Source of the DNA: Chitinophagaceae bacterium UBA4407 | GTDB lineage: Bacteria; Bacteroidota; Bacteroidia; Chitinophagales; Chitinophagaceae | DNA: 60,347 bases | Assembly: GCA_002390845.1 (NCBI GenBank) | Contig: DGQT01000003.1 | Location: forward strand, 1 to 60,347 | Direction: 5' to 3' | Part shown: piece after piece, positions 25,011 through 34,395 of the stretch | Layout of the letters: each line of letters starts with the position of its first letter | Position numbering within the stretch: the first letter of the stretch is position 1 | Notes under the pieces: model-generated | What the model was told of the DNA's origin: nothing | What the model saw: the letters and a program-made list of their open reading frames with translations, nothing else | Databases searched by the model: none | Position numbers and translations under genes: made by a program

Positions 25011-26000
25011 TCAATTACAACTGGAAATCTTTGTTGTATAAAAACCTGTTTGAGCCTGGCCATTGATAACGCTGTTAAAAAAGCAGGCAATATTTTCTTC
25101 ATTAAACTGGCTGTCGTAAATGCCGTGGCCGCCAAGAGGATCAATATGAGCTACCGCAGCAACGCCCAGCGATGTTAGCCTGTCGTACAAAGGCTTTGCG
25201 CCATAACCAATGGGGAAATTACTGCAGTTGTAACCGTAACCCACGTTCCAGGGAATTACGCCATCCTGCTGGCCATGAAAAAATATAGAAGGCACTGCAT
25301 TTTGTTGTGTGATCAGGCTCGTATTAATAAGAGACCCCCACATACAGCCAATGCCTTTTATTGAGTAAGTATTTTTTAAATTGTTTCCGGCATTGTCAAG
25401 CAAACCTAAATTTTTCGATACGCCGGGATAATAAACTTCTGCACTGTCTTGCGTTAAATATGGAATAGCCATCGCAATCTGAGCTCCTGAACTGGCACCA
25501 ACAATAAAAATGTTGGTAACATCTATTGAGTAAGTTGCTGCTTTGCTAACCAGGAAACGCAGTGCTGCACGTGCATCCTGCTGGGCACGGTAAAAAGCAT
25601 TTAAAGCCTCATCAACATTGCTTGTGCAAGGGTTGGTGTTATCCTTTGTCCAGCCGAGTCGGTAATCAATTGATGCAACCGTAAACCCTTTTGATGCCAG
25701 CACCTGGCAATCATTTTTTGCAGATTTTTTATTCCCGTCAAGAAAGCCGCCGCCATGAATAAAAAGTACCAGGGGCGATTTTGAAACAGTTGAATTATTG
25801 GTTGGAAAATAAATATCTAAACCGAGCTGCTCATTTTGGCCAAGATAATTCTTGTTAACGGCATAAATAACATCAGACATGCTGCTGCTATCTGAACCAC
25901 GCGGTATTACGGGGTTTGGTACTGTGCTGTTTTTACTGCAAGCTGACAAAATAAAGATGATCGTTAAAACAAATAGCAACTTAGAGGGGAGTGATTTCAT
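25011..26000 (-). CDS. Alpha/beta-hydrolase (carboxylesterase-type) lipoprotein
   Basis: 329 aa. Seen: lipoprotein signal with lipobox ILSAC (Cys21), then an alpha/beta-hydrolase core: oxyanion motif LFIHGGGFLDG, nucleophile elbow VGASSGAQIAM, acid region HGQQDGVIPW and His in DPLGGHGIY. Resembles hormone-sensitive-lipase/BD-FAE-type esterases that remove acyl groups from short-chain esters or glycans. Predicted envelope location. A stand-alone gene; the substrate is not evident. Confidence 0.85.
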   Translation of the reverse strand: MKSLPSKLLFVLTIIFILSACSKNSTVPNPVIPRGSDSSSMSDVIYAVNKNYLGQNEQLGLDIYFPTNNSTVSKSPLVLFIHGGGFLDGNKKSAKNDCQVLASKGFTVASIDYRLGWTKDNTNPCTSNVDEALNAFYRAQQDARAALRFLVSKAATYSIDVTNIFIVGASSGAQIAMAIPYLTQDSAEVYYPGVSKNLGLLDNAGNNLKNTYSIKGIGCMWGSLINTSLITQQNAVPSIFFHGQQDGVIPWNVGYGYNCSNFPIGYGAKPLYDRLTSLGVAAVAHIDPLGGHGIYDSQFNEENIACFFNSVINGQAQTGFYTTKISSCN

Positions 26001-26248
26001 AAATGATTTTTAATGCAGGTGGTTTATTGCTGTTTAATATGAGGCTCCGTTATAAAATGATAATTGAATTTGTAACAAGATTATGCAGCAGAAACAAAAA
26101 TGCAGCCACAATTGTTTTAAGATTAAGCGGTAATCTAAAATATTTCACAAAAGTTTTAGGAAAAGTAAATTGAAAAATAGCACAAAGCGGATGGCTTCAA
26201 ATGGTAACTGCTATTACTTATGAAGTGGCACAATTGGTTGCCATAAAA
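26001..26248. other. Intergenic stretch without a recognisable gene
   Basis: AT-rich sequence between the esterase start and the core repeat at 26249. It presumably holds the esterase promoter, but I see no clear consensus box, RNA or ORF. Confidence 0.5.
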
Positions 26249-26315
26249 GTGAAACGTACAGGAGTGCGACGCAACAGCAGATGCCATAGAAGACTAGAGC
26301 AGGGCTCAAAAAAAA
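26249..26315 (+). repeat. Core repeat, type A, plus orientation
   Basis: Core variant GTACAGGAGTGCGACGCAA at 26256–26274, then CAGCAGATGCCATAGAAG and AGGGCTCAAAAAAAA. Confidence 0.9.
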
Positions 26316-26368
26316 GTACAATTTTTTGTTGTGCGTGTGTGCAAATGAACGTTTAATTCAAAAGCTGC

Positions 26369-27556
26369 TTATCCTGCTTTTCTTCTTTTCAATTCTTTGT
26401 TGATAAGAGAAAGTTCCCGCCCTGTTTGGCCGCTTACACTGGTGTTTTCCTGTGCGCGGCGCATAAGGTAAGGTATTACGTCTTTGATAGGGCCAAAGGG
26501 TAAATACTTGCTTACAGAATAACCATCTTTTGCAAGATTGAAAGTAATATTATCGCTCATACCGTACAATTGAGAGAAATGCACATACGGATGATTGTGT
26601 GGTAAACCTTTTTCGCTGAGCAGCTTTGCAGCAAGCAGGTTGCTTTCTTCATTGTGTGAGGCAACAATAAAAGCGATATCGTTGATATTGTCCATACAAT
26701 ACTGAATTGCAGTATTGTAATCCTTATCAGTAGCTTCTTTGTCTGGTTGAATAGGAGAGGGTGTACCATTTGTTTCAGCAAACTTTCTTTCTTTTTCCAT
26801 ATAAGCTCCGCGAACCAATTTAACCGCCATTTTAAATTGCTTTTGCTTTGCAATACGATGGCTCATTTTAAGAAACTGCAACCTGTCGTGACGGTAGAGT
26901 TGTATGGTATTATAAACAACCGGTTTTTCTTTGTTGAAGATTGACATCATGTCAATCACCAGCCTGTCAACCGGATCCTGTATCCAGCTTTCTTCGGCAT
27001 CTACCAATACGCCAACCCCTTTTTCGGCGGCGGCCTCGCAGATGCGGTACATGCGGTCGTAAACACGGTCCTGTTCCTCCATTTCATCCTCATGATCGTG
27101 AATACCGCTGCGCAACCTTGGGGCATTGTTCATGGTTTCCAGTAAGCCAAACCTGGCAAATCCGGTTACTTTGATACTGATAAAAGGTATGGATGGTTGC
27201 GTTGCAGCATATTCAATAACCCGGATAAACTGCTCTGTTGCATGGTCAAAACTTTCTTCATCCTCTTTACCTTCCACACCATAATCCAGGATCACTTTTA
27301 CATTATGACTTGCAAGCAGTTTACAAACTTCTTTTGTTTCATCTAATGTTTCGCCGCCAACAAACTGGTTGAAAATAGTTCTCCGGATCAGGTTTTTTAC
27401 AGGCAGACCTGTTTTCAGAACAAAAGGTGTAAGACGTGTACCCAATGCCACCAGCCAGGGATAATGCATGGAATTGAGTAACAGCCGGGCATTTTTAAGT
27501 TCCTTACTTGATTTATATGCAAATGCGGTTTCAGTGTTATCGAAGGATGGAGCCAT
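26369..27556 (-). CDS. Proline dehydrogenase
   Basis: 395 aa from ATG 27556; the frame opens 14 codons earlier, but the upstream codons look non-coding. FAD-dependent oxidation of proline to pyrroline-5-carboxylate. Seen: a TIM-barrel PutA/PRODH fold with VKVILDYGVEGKE, IPFISIKVTGFARFG, GVGVLVDAEESWIQD, VYNTIQLYRHDRLQFL, FKMAVKLVRGAYMEKER and the C-terminal substrate helix YLMRRAQENTSVSGQTGRE. Monofunctional (no P5C dehydrogenase part), as usual in Bacteroidota. Confidence 0.93.
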   Translation of the reverse strand: MAPSFDNTETAFAYKSSKELKNARLLLNSMHYPWLVALGTRLTPFVLKTGLPVKNLIRRTIFNQFVGGETLDETKEVCKLLASHNVKVILDYGVEGKEDEESFDHATEQFIRVIEYAATQPSIPFISIKVTGFARFGLLETMNNAPRLRSGIHDHEDEMEEQDRVYDRMYRICEAAAEKGVGVLVDAEESWIQDPVDRLVIDMMSIFNKEKPVVYNTIQLYRHDRLQFLKMSHRIAKQKQFKMAVKLVRGAYMEKERKFAETNGTPSPIQPDKEATDKDYNTAIQYCMDNINDIAFIVASHNEESNLLAAKLLSEKGLPHNHPYVHFSQLYGMSDNITFNLAKDGYSVSKYLPFGPIKDVIPYLMRRAQENTSVSGQTGRELSLINKELKRRKAG

Positions 27557-27644
27557 AAGAATAATCATTCTTGTTGCGAAGATCGTATGTGTAACCAAAA
27601 ATAAAAAATAATCATTCTCACTTTTGTGGAAAACGGGAAAGAGT

Positions 27645-27842
27645 TTAAGGTTTGTGGTTTGTGGTTTTTAGTTGTGGAGCATAAGAGTGTGAACCTTCGG
27701 CTGCACTCAGTACAGGCTGCCACCCTTCGCTTAAATGTTCCCATGAAAGAGGAACTTTGAACCGAGCGTGGCAAGAGACGATCAATAGAATTACTATAGC
27801 CCGGCTAAAAAAAACTACAAACCACAAACTACAAACTACAAA
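27645..27842. repeat. Inverted tandem TTTGTGG arrays enclosing a core repeat
   Basis: Left arm around 27648–27675 (GTTTGTGGTTTGTGGTTTTT) and right arm around 27810–27842 (ACTACAAACCACAAACTACA) are mutually complementary simple repeats. They bracket the mosaic core repeat at 27676. Confidence 0.7.
27676..27808 (+). repeat. Core repeat, type D mosaic, plus orientation
   Basis: Begins GCATAAGAGTGTGAACCTTC, passes through GGCTGCACTCAGTACAGGC and TGCCACCC, then GAGGAACTTTGAACCGAGCG and TGGCAAGAGACGATCAATAG, and ends TAGCCCGGCTAAAAAAA. Confidence 0.82.
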
Positions 27843-27848
27843 CTTCTT

Positions 27849-29168
27849 CTATCTTCTCATACCAGGCATTTTACCCATGGGCATTTTGTTCATCATCTTC
27901 ATCATCTGTTTCATTTGCTCGAACTGTTTCATAAAGGCGTTTACTTCTGTTATGTCTTTGCCTGCTCCTTTGGCAATTCGCAGTCTTCGGCTTTGGTTGA
28001 TACTATCAGGGTTGGCTCTTTCAAAAGGCGTCATAGAACTGATCATTGCTTCTACACCTTTAAACGAATCGTCACTGATATCTACATCTTTTACAGCTTT
28101 GCCCATGCCGGGTATCATCCCCATCAGGTCTTTAATGTTTCCCATCTTTTTTATCTGTTGCAACTGCTCCATAAAATCCTGGAAATCGAACTGGTTCTTG
28201 CGGATCTTCTTTTCCAGTTTCTTTGCTTCCACTTCATCGTACTGTTCCTGTGCTTTTTCTACCAATGAGGTAATATCGCCCATTCCCAATATGCGCTGTG
28301 CCATACGCGCCGGGTAAAACACATCGAGCGTATCTAATTTCTCGCCGCTGCTTACAAATTTTATGGGTTTATCTACTGTGTATTTTATGGAGAGTGCAGC
28401 GCCACCGCGGGTATCGCCGTCTAATTTGGTAAGCACCACGCCGGTAAAATCGAGGCGGTCATTAAAAGCTTTTGCAGTGTTTACTGCATCCTGGCCCGTC
28501 ATACTATCTACCACAAAAAGAATTTCCTGTGGTTTAATGGCCTCTTTAATTCCTGCAACCTCGGCCATCATTACTTCGTCAATGGCAAGGCGGCCCGCAG
28601 TATCTACAATTACAACATTCTTGTTTTTACTTTTCGCTTCTTTAATGGCATTCTGAACAATCGATACCGCGTCTTTATTTTCTCTTTCACTGTATACATC
28701 TACACCCACCTGCTCCCCTAAAACCATCAACTGGTCAATCGCTGCAGGGCGGTAGATATCTGCCGCCACCAGCAGTGGCGATTTGCCTTTTTTTGTTTTA
28801 AGGTAATTGGCAAGCTTACCGCTGAATGTTGTTTTACCGCTACCCTGTAAACCGGCAATTAGAATAATGGCCGGGTTGCCCGTAATATTAAATACGGCTT
28901 CATCGCCACCCATTAATTCAGTTAGTTCATCCTGCACAATCTTCACCATTAACTGGCCCGGACTGATCGCATTGATCACCTTTGTGCCAGCCGCTTTATC
29001 TTTTACTTTATCGGTAAACTCTTTGGCTATTTTATAGTTTACATCCGCATCGATCAGTGCACGGCGAATGTCTTTAATGGTGTTCGCAATATTCAGGTCA
29101 TTCACACGGCCTTCGCCTTTCAGGTTTTTAAAGGCGGTTTCTAAACGCTCGGTAAGATTATTGAACAT
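27849..29168 (-). CDS. ffh: Signal recognition particle protein
   Basis: 439 aa. GTPase that binds 4.5S RNA and targets nascent membrane proteins to FtsY. Seen: an N-domain four-helix bundle (about 1–90), a G-domain with GLQGSGKTTFSGKLA (G1), VDTAGRL (G3), TKLDGDTRGGAALS (G4) and VSSGEKLDTLDVF, then a Met-rich M domain (about 300–439) ending in MKQFEQMKQMMKMMNKMPMGKMPG. A TAnnTTTG −7 box lies 39 bases upstream. Confidence 0.97.
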   Translation of the reverse strand: MFNNLTERLETAFKNLKGEGRVNDLNIANTIKDIRRALIDADVNYKIAKEFTDKVKDKAAGTKVINAISPGQLMVKIVQDELTELMGGDEAVFNITGNPAIILIAGLQGSGKTTFSGKLANYLKTKKGKSPLLVAADIYRPAAIDQLMVLGEQVGVDVYSERENKDAVSIVQNAIKEAKSKNKNVVIVDTAGRLAIDEVMMAEVAGIKEAIKPQEILFVVDSMTGQDAVNTAKAFNDRLDFTGVVLTKLDGDTRGGAALSIKYTVDKPIKFVSSGEKLDTLDVFYPARMAQRILGMGDITSLVEKAQEQYDEVEAKKLEKKIRKNQFDFQDFMEQLQQIKKMGNIKDLMGMIPGMGKAVKDVDISDDSFKGVEAMISSMTPFERANPDSINQSRRLRIAKGAGKDITEVNAFMKQFEQMKQMMKMMNKMPMGKMPGMRR

Positions 29169-29206
29169 AAACCAATGGTTATTTTATATTTATCGTATTC
29201 GGGCTG

Positions 29207-29214
29207 CAAATATA
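29207..29214 (-). promoter_or_regulatory. Probable −7 box of ffh
   Basis: TATATTTG on the minus strand matches TAnnTTTG. I see no clear −33 TTTG at the expected spacing. Confidence 0.45.
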
Positions 29215-29261
29215 AGCGTTAAGAAAAGATGTTACCTGTATGTATAGTTGTAAGACAATTT

Positions 29262-29318
29262 TTATCAGTCGGGCATTAGTTCTTTGGGCATCGCCTGTTG
29301 TGTCACTCACTTGTACTT
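29262..29318 (-). repeat. Core repeat, type B, minus orientation
   Basis: TCGGGCATTAG outer part; core TTGTGTCACTCACTTGTAC at 29298–29316, between the divergent ffh and T9SS cargo genes. Confidence 0.88.
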
Positions 29319-29390
29319 TTTATATTTAAAGGAACACCGGGCTGCGAAATCAATATTTTAAAATTTACTCAAACATCTTTTAATAAATAA

Positions 29391-29412
29391 TTGGTTTATA
29401 AGCTTAAACCAA
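29391..29412. promoter_or_regulatory. Palindrome upstream of the lectin/PKD gene
   Basis: TTGGTTTA-TAAGCT-TAAACCAA: 8-bp arms in a 22-bp dyad, 28 bases before the start codon. Possible operator or 5' hairpin. Confidence 0.35.
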
Positions 29413-29439
29413 ATAATTTCAATCTTCATTTATTAGCAA

Positions 29440-32400
29440 GTGCAATTTTTATTTCGCATAATTTCTCTTCATATTATTTCATATTTTCTTGTTTTGCCTT
29501 GTTTAAAGGCACAAAATTTTGTGTTTGCACAACTTACCGGTACACCGGTAAATACAACCGGCTGGAATTTACAAGGTGCAGCAAAGGTTACAAATATTAC
29601 GGGCACAGGTAATAGCGAAATATTGGTTTGCCCTGCAATACAAGGAACCAGTGGTGCGATATTTTATAACCAACCCATTAACCTTTCTCTATGTAATAGA
29701 TGGAAAGCCGAATTTGATTTCAGGTTATTTGATGGCACAGCTGCTGATGGACTTACATTTTGCTTTCTCGATGTACCGCCTTCTGGTTTTGTAACGGGCG
29801 GCGGTTTGGGCATACCGGCTACTGCAAATGGTTTAAAAGTTTGTTTTGATACATGGAATAATTGTTTGCCTCAGTCTAATTTAAATGTTCCTAAAATCGA
29901 ATTAAGATGGGGGATTGGTTATGGCGGCGGAGAATGTGCATCCTTGCCTACAAGAGATAACGCAGATGGTAAACTATCATTTATACGATCAACAAATTAC
30001 AATCATGCAAAAATCGAATACGACAATGGCAACATTAGTGTTTATGTGAATAATTCTTTGTATTTAACAGGTTATCAACAATTTAATTTCCCTGGGTATT
30101 TAGGTTTTACATCAAGTACAGGTGGTTCTACAGATAACCAGTCGATAAAAAATGTGGTAATTTACACCGAGATGCCTCCTTCTTTTGCTGGAAGTAATGT
30201 AAGTATTTGTCCGGGCGACAGCATAAAAATAGGAGATGTCGGCAATGCTCAATATGTTTATGCCTGGACACCAGCTATTGGATTATCTTCTTTAACTGTT
30301 CCCAACCCTAAAGTATCGCTTACCAACACCACGGGAAATGTTTTAACGCAGCATTACTTTGTGAGAACTTCTTTTGCAAGTAACCCCGGATGTGCTTCGG
30401 TGGATAGTATTACTGTAACTGTTAACCCTAAACCACTAATTGATTTTATGGTTCCCGTTGTTTGCTTACCACAGGCAAGTGCAGGTTTTATAAATAAGAC
30501 CAATATTCTGGACGGAACTTTAGACAAGATAATCTATAACTGGACTTTTAGTGACGGAGGCGCTTCAGCAGCAATAAACCCTTCTCATCTTTACACGGTA
30601 GATGGGCTTTATAAAATAAAGCTGCAGGCTACTTCCAATAATGGTTGCGTAGACAGCCTTAGTAAAAGCCTTACAATTAACCCACAGGTAAAAATGACCA
30701 TTGCCGCCGAAAATGAATTTTGCCAGGATTCTTCTATGCAGTTTTCAGGTAGCGCAAACAGCGCAGTTGCTGTAAATAAATGGTATTGGAATTTTGGCGA
30801 TAGTAAATCAGATTCAGTGCAAAATCCTATACATACTTTTATTAGCGCCGATTCTTTGCAGGTAAACCTATATTCAGTTACAAATGAAGGATGCCATTCT
30901 GATACTGCTTTTAAGCAGGTAATTATAAACCCGGTTCCCTCTGCGGGTTTTTCATATACGGGGTCTCCATGCATTAACAAAGCCATTAGTTTTAACGATA
31001 CATCCAAGGCAAATATTGGAAATATTATTTCACAAATCTGGGATTTCAATGGCGAAACAGGGGGTACAGGGGTAAATGTTAATCATACTTATACTATTGA
31101 AGGAGAATACTTTGTAACACTTACCGTAAAAAATACAAAAGGTTGTGTAAGTAAACCTATTACTCAACATGTCTTTATTAACCCATCGCCAGTTGTAAAC
31201 TTTACCTTACCATCGGTTTGTTATGGCAATAACGGAATATTCCTTGACAGTTCCACAATATCCGACCAAACTCAAAATCTGTTTTCATACAAATGGTTTT
31301 TTGGAGACGGTAATACTGCCGCAATATTTAATCCCTCACACATTTATTCTACACCGGGGATTTATCCTGTAAAATTAAAAGTTACTTCGAACAAAGGGTG
31401 CGCCGATTCATTAACGAAGTCGATCTCAATAAGCGACTACCCAGTTACAGATTTTCAAATTCTTACTACGGATTTCTGTGGAAATCTTCCTTTATTGCTC
31501 AAGGATAATTCTTCAGTAAATTTTGCCGCCATTGATCATTTAAAAATTTACTGGAACTGGCCTTCATTAGAAGATACTTCAATATTTTACAACCCGGTTA
31601 AAGGGCAAACATACTCACATACTTATACTGGCTTTGGTTATGTGGCCTCGAAGCAGGTAAATGCTAAGATTGAAGCGTATTCAACTGGGGGATGCTTTAC
31701 AGAAAAATCTGCTAACAGCATTCTCTTTGCTTCCCCAAGGTTGGAATTTGATGATCTGCCGCAATATTGTAACAACATCAACGAAAATATTTTGCTTACA
31801 CAAGCTAAAGACACCTCTTCATTTACGGGCAACGGATATTATTATGGAGATGGAATTGTAAACAGCAATTTTTTTAACCCTTCTGTTGCAGGCTCGGGAA
31901 ACCACCTTATATATTATAAGTATACACTTAGTAATGGTTGCACCGATTCTGTTTCAAAAAGTATAAAAGTGGGTATTCAGCCAAAGGTAAATGCAGGGCC
32001 CGATGAAACAATTTTACAGGGTGGTATTACACAACTACATGCAACCGCAGCAGGCGGTGATAATTTATTATATACCTGGTCGCCGGGCATAGGTTTAAGC
32101 AACACAGGAATATTGAACCCTGATGCATTTCCGGTTCAGGATACTTATTATACTTTAAATGCCACCAATAATGATGGCTGCAGTAACAACGATGTTGTGT
32201 TTATAAAAGTTTTGAAAGCACCGGTTATACCAAATGCATTTAGCCCCAATCACGACAGAATTAATGATACCTGGCAGATTACCTATCTTAATTCCTATCC
32301 TGATTGTGTTGTAGAGATTTTTAACAGGTATGGGCAATTGGTATTTCACTCAAACGGATATAGTACCCCGTGGGATGGAACTTATAAAGGAAAAGATCTT

Positions 32401-32481
32401 CCGGTAGGTACCTATTATTATGTTATAGACACGAGAAGGATCACCAAACTATTAACCGGTTCTGTTACATTGTTACGGTAG
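29440..32481 (+). CDS. Lectin/PKD-domain surface protein with T9SS type B (gliding) C-terminal domain
   Basis: 1013 aa. Seen: signal peptide (1–26, ending KAQ), an L-type-lectin-like domain at about 30–245 (WKAEFDFRLFDGTAADGLTFCFLD, KIEYDNGNISVYVN), an Ig-like stretch, at least four PKD domains (WTFSDGG...NPSHLY, WNFGDSKS...NPIHTF, WDFNGETG, WFFGDGNT...NPSHIY), and a C-terminal gliding-motility-type sorting domain (IPNAFSPNHDRINDTWQI, VEIFNRYGQLVF, LPVGTYYYVID). Known: type B cargo is exported by T9SS and often needs a cognate SprF-like partner; the next gene at 32656 is one. Likely binds carbohydrate at the cell surface. Confidence 0.9.
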   Translation: MQFLFRIISLHIISYFLVLPCLKAQNFVFAQLTGTPVNTTGWNLQGAAKVTNITGTGNSEILVCPAIQGTSGAIFYNQPINLSLCNRWKAEFDFRLFDGTAADGLTFCFLDVPPSGFVTGGGLGIPATANGLKVCFDTWNNCLPQSNLNVPKIELRWGIGYGGGECASLPTRDNADGKLSFIRSTNYNHAKIEYDNGNISVYVNNSLYLTGYQQFNFPGYLGFTSSTGGSTDNQSIKNVVIYTEMPPSFAGSNVSICPGDSIKIGDVGNAQYVYAWTPAIGLSSLTVPNPKVSLTNTTGNVLTQHYFVRTSFASNPGCASVDSITVTVNPKPLIDFMVPVVCLPQASAGFINKTNILDGTLDKIIYNWTFSDGGASAAINPSHLYTVDGLYKIKLQATSNNGCVDSLSKSLTINPQVKMTIAAENEFCQDSSMQFSGSANSAVAVNKWYWNFGDSKSDSVQNPIHTFISADSLQVNLYSVTNEGCHSDTAFKQVIINPVPSAGFSYTGSPCINKAISFNDTSKANIGNIISQIWDFNGETGGTGVNVNHTYTIEGEYFVTLTVKNTKGCVSKPITQHVFINPSPVVNFTLPSVCYGNNGIFLDSSTISDQTQNLFSYKWFFGDGNTAAIFNPSHIYSTPGIYPVKLKVTSNKGCADSLTKSISISDYPVTDFQILTTDFCGNLPLLLKDNSSVNFAAIDHLKIYWNWPSLEDTSIFYNPVKGQTYSHTYTGFGYVASKQVNAKIEAYSTGGCFTEKSANSILFASPRLEFDDLPQYCNNINENILLTQAKDTSSFTGNGYYYGDGIVNSNFFNPSVAGSGNHLIYYKYTLSNGCTDSVSKSIKVGIQPKVNAGPDETILQGGITQLHATAAGGDNLLYTWSPGIGLSNTGILNPDAFPVQDTYYTLNATNNDGCSNNDVVFIKVLKAPVIPNAFSPNHDRINDTWQITYLNSYPDCVVEIFNRYGQLVFHSNGYSTPWDGTYKGKDLPVGTYYYVIDTRRITKLLTGSVTLLR

Positions 32482-32524
32482 TAGATAGGTGGTGTGGGGG
32501 AACGGTTGTTTAAAGTTCATAAAT

Positions 32525-32588
32525 GTTATGCAGCAAAAGAGTGCGACGCAAGAAAAGCTAAATGGATATTCTTTTGCCCGGCTCACAA
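32525..32588 (+). repeat. Core repeat, type A, plus orientation
   Basis: GCAAAAGAGTGCGACGCAA at 32533–32551, then AGAAAAGCTAAATGG and TTTGCCCGGCTCACAAAA. It lies within the gap between the cargo and SprF-like genes. Confidence 0.88.
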
Positions 32589-32655
32589 AAGCAAAACAAA
32601 TAATAGGGGTCTTTAATTTAACCAAATTAAAAAGGGAAGTATTAATTTTAGCAGG

Positions 32656-33702
32656 ATGAAATTTAAAGCCATAATAACTGTTGCTTTTGTCATGATTTGT
32701 TCAGGTTCAGCCTTTGCACAGCAACGACCTTATTACACACAATACATTCTAAACAACTTTATTATAAACCCTGCACTGGCGGGCATTGAAAATTACTGGG
32801 ATGTAAAAGCCAGCCACCGGCACCAATGGGTAGGGCTTGATGGGGCACCGGTTACAACTTATTTTACCATTCAGGGGCCGCTGACAAAAAGCGCCATGAC
32901 AAGAGAAAATGCTACCAGCATGCGACCCGAAGGCGAAAATCCACGCGGCGAAACTTTCATGGAAAATTACCATTCTACCGATCCTCATCACGGCCTGGGG
33001 CTAACAGCACTTAACGACAAGACTGGTCCGCTAAACCGTTTTGCTATGTACGCCTCTTATGCCTATCATCTACCCGTTAATGAACAAACAAGTTTTAGTG
33101 CCGGTGTATCGCTTGGCATGCAAAACATGAGCCTTAAAACCGGCCAGCTTGATTTTGGAACAGCTTACCCTGTTGACCCGGTTGTTGCCAACAGTGCTTT
33201 TATAAATACCATAAAACCCGATGTAAGCCTTGGTGTTTGGTTGTATAATGCACGCTGGTTTGCAGGCCTTTCTGCACAACAGATCGTTCCGCAAAAACTG
33301 GGTTTTAACGATGGTAAACTTGGCGGCGACAGCCTTACGATTATTGGTGGCAAACTTATACCGCACCTGTTTTTGCAGGCCGGTTATAAAATGATGGTAA
33401 GCGACGATATTAGTTTTTTGCCTTCGGTTACTGCAAAATATATCAATCCTGTTCCATTAAGCGTTGACCTGAATGCAAAGTTTCAGTACCGCGATATTAT
33501 TTGGGCAGGTGCCTCCTTCCGCCCGGGCGATGGCGCAGCCGCAATGGTTGGCGTTAATATAAACAACACGTTCAATATTGGCTACTCCTACGATTTTACT
33601 TCCTCAAAATTAAATGCGGTTAGCAAAGGAACACACGAAATCCTCATTGGTTTTTTACTTGGTAATAGTTATGGCGATTGGTGTCCACGCAATGTTTGGT
33701 AA
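32656..33702 (+). CDS. PorP/SprF-family type IX secretion membrane protein
   Basis: 348 aa. Seen: signal peptide (MICSGSAFAQ, cleaved near 22), then the family signature RPYYTQYILNNFIINPALAGIENYWDVKASHRHQWVG, DPHHGLGLTALNDKTGPLNRFAMYASYAYH and FNIGYSYDFTSSKLNAVSKGTHEILIGF at the C-terminus; a predicted outer-membrane beta-barrel. Known: SprF supports surface display of the adhesin SprB, and PorP is part of the T9SS. Inferred: partner for the lectin/PKD cargo encoded just upstream. Confidence 0.92.
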   Translation: MKFKAIITVAFVMICSGSAFAQQRPYYTQYILNNFIINPALAGIENYWDVKASHRHQWVGLDGAPVTTYFTIQGPLTKSAMTRENATSMRPEGENPRGETFMENYHSTDPHHGLGLTALNDKTGPLNRFAMYASYAYHLPVNEQTSFSAGVSLGMQNMSLKTGQLDFGTAYPVDPVVANSAFINTIKPDVSLGVWLYNARWFAGLSAQQIVPQKLGFNDGKLGGDSLTIIGGKLIPHLFLQAGYKMMVSDDISFLPSVTAKYINPVPLSVDLNAKFQYRDIIWAGASFRPGDGAAAMVGVNINNTFNIGYSYDFTSSKLNAVSKGTHEILIGFLLGNSYGDWCPRNVW

Positions 33703-33790
33703 TTTTTTTGAGCCCAACTGTAGGATATCAATTTAGCTTTTCTTGCGTCGCACACTGCATCGACAGCAATTCTATTCTACAGCCCGGTGC
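33703..33790 (-). repeat. Core repeat, type C, minus orientation
   Basis: TTTTTTTGAGCCCAACTG outer end; core TTGCGTCGCACACTGCATC from 33743, then ACAGCAATTCTATTCTACAG. Left arm of a pair with 33874. Confidence 0.88.
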
Positions 33791-33873
33791 AGCCCCCCCG
33801 TAATTTTGTGGATTTTGTTGTCTAGCAAGTTGTAATAGAATTTATAAAGTGTTACGCCATGCAGAAACATATT

Positions 33874-33920
33874 GTAAAGTACAAGTGAGTGACACAACAG
33901 GCGATGATAGTGGCAATACA
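33874..33920 (+). repeat. Core repeat, type B, plus orientation
   Basis: GTACAAGTGAGTGACACAA at 33879–33897, then CAGGCGATGATAGTGGCAAT. Confidence 0.88.
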
Positions 33921-34025
33921 GTTAAGACTAAAAAGGATTCTCATTGGCGTTAATCGTTTATAAAGCTTTTAATTGCAATTTAACGGCAGCGCGGCTTTTA
34001 AGGATATTCAAATGTTGAATTGACG

Positions 34026-34158
34026 TTGTATTCGCATCAATAACCAATCATCTTTGTGTAACAATATCCAAAAGAAACACCAAACGCTATCCTGTAAGAA
34101 ACACACCTATTGTTTAACCAAAAGAATTAAAGCTCCCGAAAGAGAGCTTTTTCTTTTT
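34026..34158 (+). ncRNA. Candidate small RNA with promoter and terminator
   Basis: TTG (34026–34028), 20 bases, then CATCTTTG (34049–34056, one mismatch to TAnnTTTG), and about 75 bases later an intrinsic terminator, AAAGCTC-ccgaaaga-GAGCTTT plus TTTCTTTTT (34129–34158). No convincing ORF lies between them, so a transcript of roughly 95 nt is possible. The alternative is a remnant leader. Confidence 0.35.
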
Positions 34159-34395
34159 GCCCTTATCCAACCATTTGTAATGAATCGTTTTGCAGTAAAA
34201 GAAAAAATATTATTTTCACACATTAAGAGAATTACAAAAGAAGTTTGTGCAGATTAATAAGCCTGCCTTTTTAGCATCAAATTTTAGTGATCCATAAATA
34301 GACACCATGCAAAACCTATAAAAACAATAGACTGTTCAGCACTTTCAAATCATCCAAATTATTTCTTAACTCTTTAATTTAAAACGCTGTCTGCA

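Noticed and set aside
27557..27598. Upstream start of proline dehydrogenase
   Set aside because: The extra 14 codons do not look like the family N-terminus; ATG 27556 gives a normal 395-aa protein.
27757..28317. 186-aa open frame on the plus strand
   Set aside because: Antisense to the conserved ffh M domain; composition reflects the reverse strand.
34054..34257. 67-aa open frame between the SprF-like and protease genes
   Set aside because: Runs through an intrinsic terminator hairpin, has no recognisable domain and a poor start context.
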